Of a stretch of 64,000 nucleotides of DNA, positions 12,697-44,800 are shown one piece after another. Position numbers and translations under genes: made by a program. Position 1 is the stretch's first letter. The number at the start of each line of letters is the position of its first letter. Under the pieces are notes generated by a model. That model was given only the letters and a program-made list of their open reading frames with translations, searched no databases and had not been told where the DNA came from. The stretch comes from Mugil cephalus. Lineage: Eukaryota; Chordata; Actinopteri; Mugiliformes; Mugilidae. Location of the stretch: the NCBI RefSeq assembly GCF_022458985.1, contig NC_061782.1, positions 8,821,672 to 8,885,671 on the forward strand, in the 5' to 3' direction.

Positions 12697-13304
12697 CTAA
12701 TATTTATGAGCCTACCATTGTTCAGCATTAAGAATATATATATATATTTTTTCTGGTGCACTGTATGACCGATATTAATGCACAGCTAAGCACATATACT
12801 ATTGCTATAAAAATAGCAATAGTAAGTGTAATGACTGTTAACAAATAACTCAAAGAAAGTCATTCTCTCTGACGTTACTAAATTTAAAATAAAACAAAGT
12901 AAGTGTAATGTTTTCTAAAAAAAATCTTTAATGAAAATGCTAGGATGCAGTTTTTCTTGAAACAGCAAGATGGTTGTAAATATTTTCAAAATATAAGCAT
13001 CAAAATGTATCACATTTCAATTTGTTAAGAACGATATCAGATTTTACTTGTTATCCCCTCACAAATATAAACAGCAACATCCTTCTGAAAATGGACAGCA
13101 GAGTCCGACAGAACGATAAATAATGATGAACTGTTTTTTTTTTTTTTTACAAAGTCTGTTTATAGGATTATAAGTTAAATGAAATACATAAATGCCTTGT
13201 TTTTATGTTTCACTCACACATGCAATACCCCCACTATCTAACAATTGTATCTGCTTTTTCACTGGGAACTACAGCACATTATTATTTTATTTTTTTTATT
13301 AGGT

Positions 13305-14976
<1,672 letters not shown>

Positions 14977-15290
14977 AATGGTAGGTGTAGGTGAAAATAA
15001 ATATGGAAAAGAAAAGCTACACTGCTCTTATATTTATCCGGTTATGGGTCGTATTTACTTCTCCGGTGTTTGGTTCGTTCAATCATGTATTCCGATGAGC
15101 ATCAAGGTACTCATTGAATCTAACGTTCCGGGGAGTTTGACAGATAATATATTTTGTATTTATGTTGAGTTAATTAATCAAACAACATACATATAAAATC
15201 AATTATGAGCCTTTAACGTATTATATTAATTCTAGTAATTATGTTACGTTGTTTGTTTAGTTTCGACCCGGACAAGCTTTGAAGCGGCAC
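14977..15290. promoter_or_regulatory. Bidirectional promoter region gpatch11 / heatr5b
   Basis: Only about 300 bp separate the gpatch11 start codon from the heatr5b 5' non-coding exon, and the genes point away from each other. The heatr5b side is GC-richer (GCGGCACCGCCGAGAG near 15,283). No TATA box is evident. The transcription start sites are inferred, not seen. Confidence 0.6.
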
Positions 15291-15331
15291 CGCCGAGAGT
15301 CGTCGTCATTCATCCTGGGTCATCGAAACAG
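15280..15331 (+). other. heatr5b: heatr5b 5' non-coding exon (3' boundary supported)
   Basis: CATCGAAACAG/GTAGGAT is a good donor at 15331/15332. The matching acceptor is TTTTAATGTAACAG/ at 15797, and the start codon lies in that next exon at 15837 in the good context CTCACCATGG. The 5' limit of this exon is arbitrary. Confidence 0.5.
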
Positions 15332-15794
15332 GTAGGATGAACAATTTGCCTATGTATGTTCGCTATATCAGGAAGATATTGTTGCAGTCTTGTTTTTTGA
15401 AGAGCTTACTCATTTAAAAAAAGGACCGAAGTCATGTTTGGACGTGAATGGTTAGCGATAGTATAGCTTTTTCCTCGTAGGAAGTAGCTAGCTTAGGTTG
15501 CTAACCAGCTCGCCTATCAACAGCTGGAGACTGGCACCTGTCAACACAGAAAACCATAATGTCAATGTAATACAGCTGTGCCATTTCAGTCTGCAACACG
15601 TTATACAGCATACACATCTGTGACTTTATGTTTATAGCACATATATGCCTATTTAAAGTCTATAAATGCATTGTAAGGTCAGTAAATGACAATAGTAATA
15701 TAGGAGCTGTCTAGATGTTAGCCAGTCTAGCTGGAGGAAAAGGGAAATGTGACAGAAGCGACATTTAATGTCATGGTTCTTCCTTTTAATGTAA

Positions 15795-33821
<18,027 letters not shown>

Positions 33822-34610
33822 ATCCACCGCACACGCCTCGCCGCCTCGGTTAATGTTTGTTCCGTCGACACTATACCACATGCCATGTCCGTATCGCAGT
33901 TTGTTAAATGTATTTATTTATTGTACACCTCATCTTTTCCTTGATGGATGAGGATTCTTCTTGAGAAAGCGACGATGTAAATACCATTAAAAAGCCTTTG
34001 AATGTTCACTTTTAAAAGCTTGCTGTAAAATCTGTATCAGCTTTGATCATCGTGTGAATGTATCATTTGCGGACCAGATGCACAACTTACAACTTTTTTT
34101 TCCCCCCCAGGTCGTCAAACAATTTTAGAGAAATTGATGTTTGCCATTCGCTCTGTGATTTTTGCAGCGCATTAGCATGGCTGTTATTTTGTTCCTTTAC
34201 ATTCCAATCATGTGTGTTTGTTTAATGAAAAGCTTTTACTTTGAAGGTTTCAGTTCTGTCCTTTGTTACTTGTGGATTTTTTCTATGCTTTTCTCTGTAT
34301 TTTTTCCTTAAATTTTGCTGTTAACACTTCTGTTACATGCTTCGGTGCAAACTGGGAAATTAGCTTTGGTCACTTTTTAGCCAAGAATGAGATTTTATTA
34401 GAATCAATGGATTAAAAGAAAATGCACAATATTTTTTGGAAGGCTGTCAATTAGTTTTCTGATAAATGGAACAAAAATGTGCTTCATATCATGTTGATTG
34501 TTTTTCCATTAACTGTCTGTGTGTACATGAACACGTGAGCATCAGCTGTCATCGTAAATAGGCACATTTGTTGAAGTGTAATATTTTCCCTCTCATATTT
34601 TCAAAATGTG

Positions 34611-34616
34611 AATAAA
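34611..34616 (+). terminator. heatr5b: Poly(A) signal of heatr5b
   Basis: AATAAA 790 nt after the stop codon, followed by a GT-rich stretch and then repeat-derived DNA. The 3' UTR between is AT-rich with no other gene. Confidence 0.65.
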
Positions 34617-34732
34617 GTTACTTTCACCTCGCTGTATTTTGATTGCACATGAATGTTAATGTTTCAACACGATTTAAAAAAGAAAAAGAAAAATGCTGTT
34701 GACAGATTACAAATACTGATGTGTTGCTGATA

Positions 34733-35279
34733 CACACCGATCAGGCATAACATTATGACCACTCTCATATGTTGTGTAGGTCTCCCTTGTGCCTCCCAAA
34801 CAGTTGTGCCTCCATCAGCGAGTGGACATGGGCCTTCTGATGGTGTCCTGTGGCTTCTGGAAACAGGATGTTGTCAGGGTCCTATGGGTTGGGGGAAGGG
34901 ACCTCTGTGGATCAGGCCTGTTCCAGTGCATCCTACAGACACATGATCAGCTTAGGATGTTGTGAAGTTGGAGACCAGGTCAACGCCCTGTGCTGTTTTT
35001 CTGTTTTTTGTTGTTGTTGTTCCTAAACTATCTTTGTATGTGTACCTGTGTCAGGTTACATCCTGCTGGGCATGGCTGCTGCCATCAAGGAGTATAATTG
35101 GTTTTGGTGTGGTGGTGTCTAGTCTGGTCTGGTCCAGGTGGGTGCTACATGTCTAAGTAACATCCACATGAATGTCAAACGTTTCCCAGCACAACATTTA
35201 ATTGTCACACATTTGTCAGTGATAATTACCGTACTTCTCCTGTCAGTGGTTATAATGTTGTGTCTGGTCAGTGTTAGAC
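34733..35279. mobile_element. Inverted-repeat transposon relic, ACACCGATCAG family (copy 2)
   Basis: Starts TACACACCGATCAGGCATAA then CATTATGACCAC. The end, reversed, reads AACACTGACCAGACACAACA then TTATAACCAC. Same family as 8,019-8,407 but longer, with an internal T-rich/GTT stretch near 35,000. Confidence 0.8.
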
Positions 35280-35590
35280 ACAGATGTCAAACATACGGCC
35301 CATGGACTAAAAGTGGCCCACAGCATGAATTTGCAAAGTGTGAAAATTACATAGACAACTGCAATTTTTCAAAGACAATAACTGCTGTCCTTAATCCGTG
35401 CACTGTTTTAGAAAGAGAAGTGGACAGAACGGGAGACCCAGGACTAAACAGCAGACAGCAATGAGCCTAAATTACACTTATTTTTGAAGGATAGTTCTCC
35501 TTATTTACTTGTTCCTCTTTGCACTAAAACACATGAAAAATGTATGTGTGTTTGACCCCCAAACAAAAATGAGTTTGACCCCCCCTGGCG
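35280..35590. mobile_element. hAT-like repeat (GGTGTCAAACTCA type) abutting strn promoter
   Basis: Begins ACAGATGTCAAACATACGGC and ends AAAATGAGTTTGACCCCCCC TGGCG; the reverse of the end is the familiar CAGGGG..GTCAAACTCATTTT terminus. It lies directly between the preceding element and the strn promoter. Confidence 0.65.
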
Positions 35591-35599
35591 TAAGGGGTC

Positions 35600-35841
35600 A
35601 AATAAAGGAGGCCGATATTCCGGGAAGTCCGGGTGAACTAATCGAGCGCAGCCAAGATTTGTGTTGTGGGCGTGTCCGAGTCGCTGACGTCATCGGGTGA
35701 CAGCTAGCTGTCAGAAAGTGAGTTCATTCCCCGAGAGGTGCCGAGGAGACGGAGCGCCGTCGATTAGGTTTAGCGCTTCCCCTGGTATCTAGCACATCGA
35801 GACTGCGAGACAACGGACCGACCTTTCCACCGAGCCCGGCC
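35600..35841 (+). promoter_or_regulatory. strn: strn promoter and 5' UTR with a full CRE
   Basis: CpG-dense compared with flanking DNA. It holds a palindromic cAMP-response element TGACGTCA at 35,685-35,692, about 150 bp before the ATG. No TATA box seen. CpG density continues through exon 1. Confidence 0.65.
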
Positions 35842-38800
35842 ATGGACGAACAGGCGGGGCCCGGCGTGTTCTTTAACAACAATAACAACTCTGTTTTACC
35901 CGGCGGTGGGAAAGGACCGCTGCCCGATGGCGACGCTGGGGAGGCGGCTAGGGCGCAGTACAGTATCCCGGGGATCTTGCACTTCCTGCAGCACGAATGG
36001 GCCCGTTTCGAAGTAGAAAGAGCACAATGGGAGGTGGAGCGGGCCGAATTGCAGGTGAAAAAAAACACTACACTTTAATTGTACACGTCCACATATTAGT
36101 GGTAGTAGCCGGGCGCAAAGGGTGAGTAAGGCGTGTGTAGTTTGTGTGTTTGATTGTTCTGTACCGAGGCTGAAGCTTGTTAGCTTTAGCCAAGGAGCTA
36201 AGTGAGCTGCAGCGCCTCCTCTGACCCAACGGTACGACGAGTATTAGTGGCCAATTTAACGTGAGGGAAGCCAATAAACTCGTCTCTAACCGCTAAGAGC
36301 TCGGAGACTTTCTTTTGGTGATGGTTATATGAATATGTGTCAGATTTAAGCGTAAAATTATAGCCGTGTACCGCATATACGTTAAGTAGCAACACAGAAC
36401 GGCTATCTGACTACTTTAGCTGAGTATGTAGCACCCCGCCTTGGTTTGTAGTGTTTCTTTTTCTTTTTTTTGTTTCTTCTTTCCTTTATCTCTGAACCCC
36501 AAAATTAAAAAAATTAAAAATAAAAAATATGGAGAGAAAAATGTGTTAAATCTGTAGTGCTTTGCATTGGCAGATAGCAAACAGCAGTCTGGTGTACCGT
36601 AAGTCTTGTTTATGAATCTCACGGCTAGCTAGCTGCCATGTCACTACCAACCCCTGAAGTAAAATACTCTAAATAAAGTCTCACTGCTTTTACTTATTAG
36701 TAATTGGGCCACTGCGTTGGCAATTCATGTAACAATGCTATTTATAAAATACAAAGAAATAAGTTAGGCTTTCATTGCATTAGCCAAAAATGTTCCTGAT
36801 ACAACCTGTTACAAGCCTGGATGTTCAGTGTTTAGTTTGCTTTAATTTGTGGTAAGTACATATGTAAAGTTCACTCTTAAATCTTTTTGTATGATTCCAG
36901 TCCTGCTAAATTTTTAACTTGATCATTTGTCTTTAAAGCCTCATATCTGGTATATTTGTATGTCTATGGACATTGTACACTATCTGCCAGACCATTTTTT
37001 TTTTTTTTTTTATCCAAGAGATGAGTAGATGGTATATTATAGTTTAACTTATGTTGCTATGTCAAATGTTAGGGGAAAAGAAAATCTTTCCATCATTTTG
37101 ACCTAGTTGTTGAGCTGTGGCTGCTGGATCACATACAAGAGCCAAAACTGACTTTTGTGGTTTGGCGTCAGACGACTCCACGGATAAACTGACCTCGGCC
37201 AACAAAGGGACAGGAGAGAGACAATGCATTGTTTCTAGATTGGTGACGTATACCCCGATCGGTGTAGTACAGGTTTGACTCACTAGCCTCATGCAGCCTG
37301 TTCAGTGTGGCTGCTGTATAATGCTTCCTGTCTGCTGTCATGAAGCAAGCTTATCAGCGAAGAAGCTGCAGCAACTGTGGCGAGGCACAGCGAGGTTGCT
37401 ACATGGTTTACTGGGTGGTTTGTTTGTGGCGGCAAAATGGTGCGCGCTCAATTTGAGTTCTGGTTTTTGTCGCATCTAACCCTTAGTGAAGCGAAGCTTG
37501 TTTTTGAGTTGAACATCACTTGACCCACGGCAGACGATTTCTGAGCTGCTGTGGATATGACTGTTGCCCTTCTTTTAATATTCATCCGTCCCAGTGTTGC
37601 ATTGTAGGGAAGTAATACAACTTAAAAGCTTCCACATTGGATGTAACCTTGTTTTGTCCTTGGGTGATGCATCCATATTGTGATCTCATGATGTGTTTTT
37701 CTCCATAAATGGTGTTGATGGACTAACTTTCAGTGAAGGCACCAGGCAGTGAAGAAGAGAACAAGACATTAAAATGCCCTTAAATAGACATATGAATAAT
37801 GAATAATGACTCTATTGGGCATAGAGCCTTAATGGAAGATGCCATGCAGCATCTGAAGTATGTAGTTGCACATTCACTTATTTCCTCTCCAACATACAAC
37901 AAATATCTTTCATTTCAATGTCCACACACTCCGAGCAGCACAGTCACAACTGATACGTTATCTTCTTTTAAGAATATTATATGTCAGATAAAAGACTTTT
38001 GAAAACGCCATTTCCACACACAGTGACTGCACTCCTCCCCGTTTTTTTAATTTTTTATTACTGGTTGTATAACCATTGAGTGTCACACAGTTGAAGCTGT
38101 GTCTTATGCTGCTGGCTGATAGGGAGGCAAACCCCAGATCTTGTAGGAATGTTGTCCAGCCAGCCTGTTAGGTCATGCTCAGTGCCGCTCCTCTTTGCTC
38201 GAGCAGCACAGAAACTGTACATGCCCAACTCGTCCTGCTACTGTGCCATTTTCTCCGCGATGTATATAGGCTGCTGTCGTTCGCGATTAGGCTCCGGCTG
38301 AGTGGTCATTGATGATGAGTTGATTGACTCAATCAAGCGGAGCTGCTCGACTAGTCACAGGTTTCAGCTCCGCTTGGTCCTCGCGCTAATGAAAGTAATT
38401 CGGCCTTCATCATCAGCTGCTCAGTGAATTCTTTATGCTTTATAAATTTTAAACAGACATTAAAGTGAAAATTACCCTCACGTGTTTTCATGTGGCTCAT
38501 TGTGTCTGACCGACAGTCAATAAATCCACTTCCACAATCAATCCAACTATTGTGCCCTAAAATAAAACTACTGTTTTAAAAAATAGTTAGATTGTAGTGA
38601 TGTTAATGAACTATAGAGAATTAGTTTACTTTTGTTGTACCATATGATCAATCCGCTTGCTGTTTTATCTTCCATGTATTGATGGCTGTTGATTATTTTC
38701 TGGTGGACGCATCATCATTTTATTCTGGCATTGAAACTAGATGATGTATCTGCCAGTTTCTTTTGTGTTTATTTTGTATATGTTGAATTCTACTAATTTC

Positions 38801-41800
38801 GTTCTTAGTCTTACGTTTATTCCACTAAAACACCACGACAAACTCCTTCCATATGTGAACATATGTGGTAATAATTCTGATTTAGTGGCACACGCCAGTT
38901 AAGCGCTCCCGTTATTTGGTTTTAAACATGCAGAGACGAGGGGGCATCTCATTGCTCTGAAGCGAAGTTTGATTACAGGCGTTTTCTTTCACCCTGCTTC
39001 CCACATTATATTGTGTAGCCCTCCGAAATACATTTCTCATATCTCCGTGCTGCACTGATTAGAGCAGATCTTTTCCAGGCGTGGTGATTGAGGTTGAATC
39101 AAATTACACCCTCTGTAGGCCAGGCAGCGTGCTCCAGTGTGCTTCATCAGCTCCTCCAGTTATGGGGAAATCCCTGCTCCATAGGGGTATCTCCTTGCCA
39201 GAAGTATCTCTCGGCAGCCATAATTTGACACCGGGAGAAGGTTGAAGGTGACTCAGGGTGTAAGGTGGCTTTATGTGGGTACGCACCGAAACGTGGTCTC
39301 GCTTCACTAGACAGAATTGTCCCTTGTATTTCTAAAAGAAGGCATTTTTTTTGTTATGTGTGCCGCGCAATTTGATTACCTCTCTCTCTCCGAGTCGAAT
39401 GCAGCTAAATGCGGAGCCACCAAGTATTCCCCAACCCCTGTTATTTGAGTTATTGCTGTGATCCCGTGTTTACTTTTTTTTCGAATGGCTAAGCCCAAGG
39501 CATATTCAGTTCAATGGTCTGGCAATAAGACGGGCTGAACCGTGCACAAACATACACATGCACATACCTTGGCATTCAGAAATGGGAGTCACCGTCATTC
39601 CTCAGTCTTTAGTATGTCCACCCCCAAGCTGCAGTTATTTTTGCCCTCTCAGCGTGCGCCCCAGAGTGGGAAAGTACTAAAAGCTCACGCTTCCTTACCA
39701 AGAATACGTTTATCCTTGCACTCGGATAATTTAGACTTTTATAAATGTTGCAACATGCCGCACAGGCATCCTCTCTCGTGTTCCTGTAAAATGTACAGCG
39801 TGTACAGATAATTTAAGGGTTTGTTTTTTTTTTTACTGTGAGAGAGCCTAAAGGGACCTGTGTTTATTAACTAAAAAGCCTGGTCCTCTGAGCTTTGCTC
39901 CACTGTCCCCGTTGGATCCACACACCACAGCCTTTTTCTCCGTGCCGTAGAGCCGCCTTGTCGGCCCGTTAATTCCCTTCTCCTTCCTCCATTCACACTT
40001 AACAGCCTTCATCTGTCTACGTGGGTGTGCGGGACAGCTGCCTTGTTGTGCCTCAAAGTCGCCTGCCTCCTCCAGTTTTACAGTAAATCTGAGGTCACCA
40101 GTCTGTCAGAGTTGTAAATTGATGTACTCACCAGATCAAATTGCTGTTGTCTCAGTGTGATGCGGTAACGTGTGTGTGTGATGTAATCCTGTCCACAAAA
40201 ATCCTTTTATAATTTATATACAAATACAGTTACACTTTGCCGTGCAACAACTTAATTTTCAACCGGATGCACACCTTTTCACGGTTACATCGGTTTTCGG
40301 TTTGAAATACTGATATAACAAAGCAAACCTAAAGTGAAAACGCTAAGTCAGTGTTGTGTGTGTGTGTCAGGCCTTAAATGCGGGAGAGGTACTGAAAGTT
40401 GAGATGGCACAGAATGAGAACACACACAGCCAAAGGGCTTCAGCTGCCTCCTTGTTTCCTGTCTCACTTAGAAATGGAGCACTTCACCAGCCCCGTCTTA
40501 GATTGACCACTTGCAGATTCGTCATCTCTGCTAAATCATTCTTTTCACATGTCACATCTTCTTCTGTGTACTTTTACTCTCTTCCCTGTCGAGCTGCTGT
40601 TTCACCGCGGTCTCGTCAGGACCGCTCCTCACCGTCACACAACCTATTTGTCAGGGAAAGTGCTGATGTTGAAAAATTTAGCTCTTCGGCCGCACGCGTG
40701 CATGTGCGCCATGAGGCTTATGTAATATTAATGCAGCAACATGGGATGCAGCGCCCTCGTCGTCAAGAAGCCCAGCATAGCGCCTATGTGTGCGCCCGCT
40801 GTGCTGCAGTGCCGCGGTGTCAAGTGGATGTGAGCTTTTTGACAGTAGAGTGTAAAATGGAGCTCAAGAGGAAACTCGTGATGGGATGAAAAACAACAAA
40901 TCTGTGTCTGGGAAAAGAGAGGAGATGTGTTTCTGACTGTGAGCGGTCTCGAGCAGTATCTCACTGTTTGATCAGCTCACTGTGTCAGCCTGTCCCTCAG
41001 AGCAATCCTGAATCTGTTCCTGTGGCTATGAGCATCGTGGATCCATATGAAGCGTCTGCATCTGACAGAATAATTCAAAGTCCTCTTTGTTTCTCAGTGT
41101 TACTAACAGTTTTTTATAATACTAACATCTGTTTCCAAAGAGGCGCTGACATGCTAGCCATTAGCAGCGCGATTGGTATCTGCTACCTTTCCATTACAGT
41201 TTTTTGCAAAATAAAAGCGATATTTCTGAAATTTTGATAAAATACAATCACTCTTTGTACGTGTTTCCGTTGAAAGGTGTTTTACAAATGAGCTGTAACT
41301 CTTGTATAGTCTCGTCTCACGATACTTTCCCCATAATTCTCCTAAATTCCTGTCACGCGAGACTTCACCCTTGAGGAAGATGGACTTCAGATGAACTGGT
41401 CACATGACGCCCTGTGTTTCCAATGCGCTTTCACAATAAGCTTTTATATCGATATTTTTGAAAAACCACCTCATGAGAGCGTAAAGATGTTTTGAGTTTT
41501 TTTTCTAAATGTAGCCGTTTCCATTTTTTTTTTGGGATATTTAGTTTTTGTGCGTTTGGAGTGGTAATGGAAATGCAGAAAATGGTGAGTTATGGCGTTT
41601 TTTAAAAAACAATTGATAAAGACACAACAACAACTCCCAGGATCTGACCAAAAAACAACCATCAGACTAAATGGTCCAAACATTCACCGCCTCATCTCCG
41701 TATCATTTTTCGCATATCTCGAGGAAACTTTTCTACTTTTAAAGTCATTATTTGTTTGTTGATGTGGTGGGCTTTGCTGGGGGTACTCATCAGATTCAAC

Positions 41801-44800
41801 CATTTTAAAAAGTTTTGGAAACATCCCTGGATTTTGCCCTCCAAAAGTGCTTGAACTCAACATTAATTTCACAAATCATACCAGGGAATTGCACCAATGG
41901 TGTTTGAACTGGGACCCGGTATGACTTCATCAGAAACATTGCTTTACCCCTTGTAATGGGGTTGCCGTCCCCTTAATGTCTCAGGAGGAATGAGGCCATT
42001 GCGGCCAGTGTTGCAAGTCAGTGAGTCTTCTTTATGGCAGCATTACTTTTTATGGTCTTTACATCATTGCGCCAGTGAACTTTGGGTTCTCTGATGTTGT
42101 ATATGCTGTATTTTCCCAGAAGCAAACGATAAAAACAGGTCTTGAAAAATATCTAATTAAGATTGGCCAAAATGTTTGAATTTATATAATTTACAAACGT
42201 TTTAGGACTTTCTGTTTGATCTATTACCAGACAACTAAACTACTGGCGAATGAAACTAACTAATGACTAGGTATTGGAGATACGGCCTAAAAAGTTTATA
42301 TATATAAATACATTTTGCCATTCTGGTGATAACGATAAAAATCACAACAACAAAAAATATTGTAATTCCAATCCATGTTTTTGACTCAGTCTATAACTAC
42401 ATTCTGTCTTGAGAGCTCTAAGATGATGATTACCAGTTTGCACAGTCAAATAAGCTGCTTAACTACAGGTTTAAGTCGTAAGGTGTGGAGAAAACTGTAG
42501 TGACAAGTCAGACAAGTCTGATATGTGAAAACGGCAATCCCTTCGATTCTTTTCGGCTTTTTGTTTTTTTTGTTTTTCAAATTTACAATAAGGTGACCAG
42601 ATTTTTTAGATTTCTGAAATGAAATCCAGGGACATTCACAGGTTGGAGATAAATAATTAAATGTCAAATCAAGATGAAATGAAGAAACAAGGGGGACAAT
42701 TGCAGTTTAATTTATTTTGACATATTTAAACTGCTATATCTGTAATGTCAATAGCGTAACAACTGTTGTTGTGGTTGGGGACATTTTCAGGGACAGCTTT
42801 AGCCGTGGGACAGGTCATCCAAATCGGGGACTGTCCCCGGAAATCGGGCACGTCTGGTCACCCTAAATTACCGGAGGATGTGGCTGCTTTCTCCAGATTT
42901 GCTGGCTCACGTCGTGCTCCAGATTGTGGTTGTGTGATTGTGGTATGGATTTGTTGTGTTGCCATGTTTAGCCATTATCTTTTTTTTTTTGCAAACCTTG
43001 CACATGGGACAAGTTTGTCTACATAATCTATCTCATGATATCTGAACCAGTTCCATATTATTGATGGGGAGATGATTATTTTTGACGGTAAATCGCGTAC
43101 AGTAAGTTGTCGCCCATTCCTACTCGAGACAAATGAAGCTGCCATCTACAATAGACAGGAAGCTAATTTTCCCAAAATTAGAATCTGTTTTAGTAGATTT
43201 TCATTTCCATATAATGGTAAACGGCCATAGGGTTATGGTTATTTATCACATCTACCAAATTAAATTGGACATGCGCAATTTGTCATTTTAGGGGCGTAAA
43301 CTATGTGACAAGCAAAACCCAATGTTTATATTCAGATACTCGCTGCGAGATCAGGAGAATGACCAGAAAGTTGCTATCTCAGATAAAAGATGTCAGAGTA
43401 AATACATTCTTTATTTGCGGTTGGGGTTTGTGGACACAAATTCTCAAGATCTAACCTATCTGAGGCATCTTGTCTTAAGCATACAATGTTTGTGTTGATA
43501 TGAAGGACTGTTTTCCGAGGACAAATAGGAAAGAAGCGGCGCAGCTACATTACTGAATTCCCCAACACCTTCTCACTTACTTCTGTTGTTTTGCTACTTT
43601 TTCTGCTGCTGCTCCTAGTGTAATGGCATGCAAGGAATGTACTTGGCTAGTTATCAGATCTGCCATCATGGTGCTCATTGGTTTGCAGTAACAGAGAGTA
43701 AACGCGGTGTTCGCTGACAAAAAAGCTTGTTTGCGTTGTAAACGTGGGATTTACACCAGCCTCTTCCCCCTTCTTGAAACTCGGACCGTGGCCGACAGGC
43801 CAGAATGTGTGACCATTTTGTTTGTGCGTGAGCTCCGAGCTGCGCGAGCATCCGCTGAGTTTCTTTCGTCTGCAAACGCAATGAGCTCAGTCGTGCCGCA
43901 TGGATTTTTCAGTGTTGACTCCGTCTAGATTAAATGGACTCATTGTGGTGGGGATGTCTTTGGCAAATGACGCAGAACAAGTCTGGAAGAAAACATGTCT
44001 GGCATTCGCAAATCTCAGACTTTAAGGTCTTTTCTTGTTATAAATGGGGAGGATGTGGTTTACAGTCACTGTGTATTCATTGTCAGAAAGAAAAGTTTGA
44101 AAGGAGACATAACATTTGGCAGAATAGATTTCATCTCGCTTCGGTTGTCTGTAATTCACTGTAAACAATGGGTGGTTGAATTACCTACTTGTTTGTAAGA
44201 AGCGGAAGGAAACAAACTAGTTGAACAACCAAATTTGACTCACTGACATCAGAATAAATGTCTGTTTTTGAAGCAGCAGGATTACATGTTTCGAAATGTA
44301 GGATTTACTCTCTGCGCCAAAGCAGGAGATATTGTGTCCAGCTTTCTCACCAAGTTCGCTTACCAGATTTTAGTAGTTAGCGGCTGTTTATTGTCCTCCG
44401 CAGCCATTAGTCTATCTCTTCTGCCTCCTTTTCCTGTCTCTGAAAAGCCCAGCGCTCGAGATGGATGCCCCGTTCTACATGTCTCTCACTCAGACAGACT
44501 AAGGAGCCCTTATCCAGCAGCGCAATAATGCAGTCAGTGTGAGGCCGGGAATTAAATGCTTCCTGTGTCTCTTTATGGCCTGAGTTGACTCATTGCATTC
44601 CTCCCAAGGTTAATGTTTGATGGAAGAGAGATGGCGAGCCAGAGATTCACAGAGCCGCACTCTTCTCCGTCTCTGGCACGGCAGGACGCCCGGGTTCCCT
44701 GGGCCAGCGCTTCATGTGTATAAGGAAGCGAACGGTGACTCGTTATCTCAGCCGGCGCAGATGTACAGTTTCGTCTACAGTGAATCGCGGGTCGGTGGAC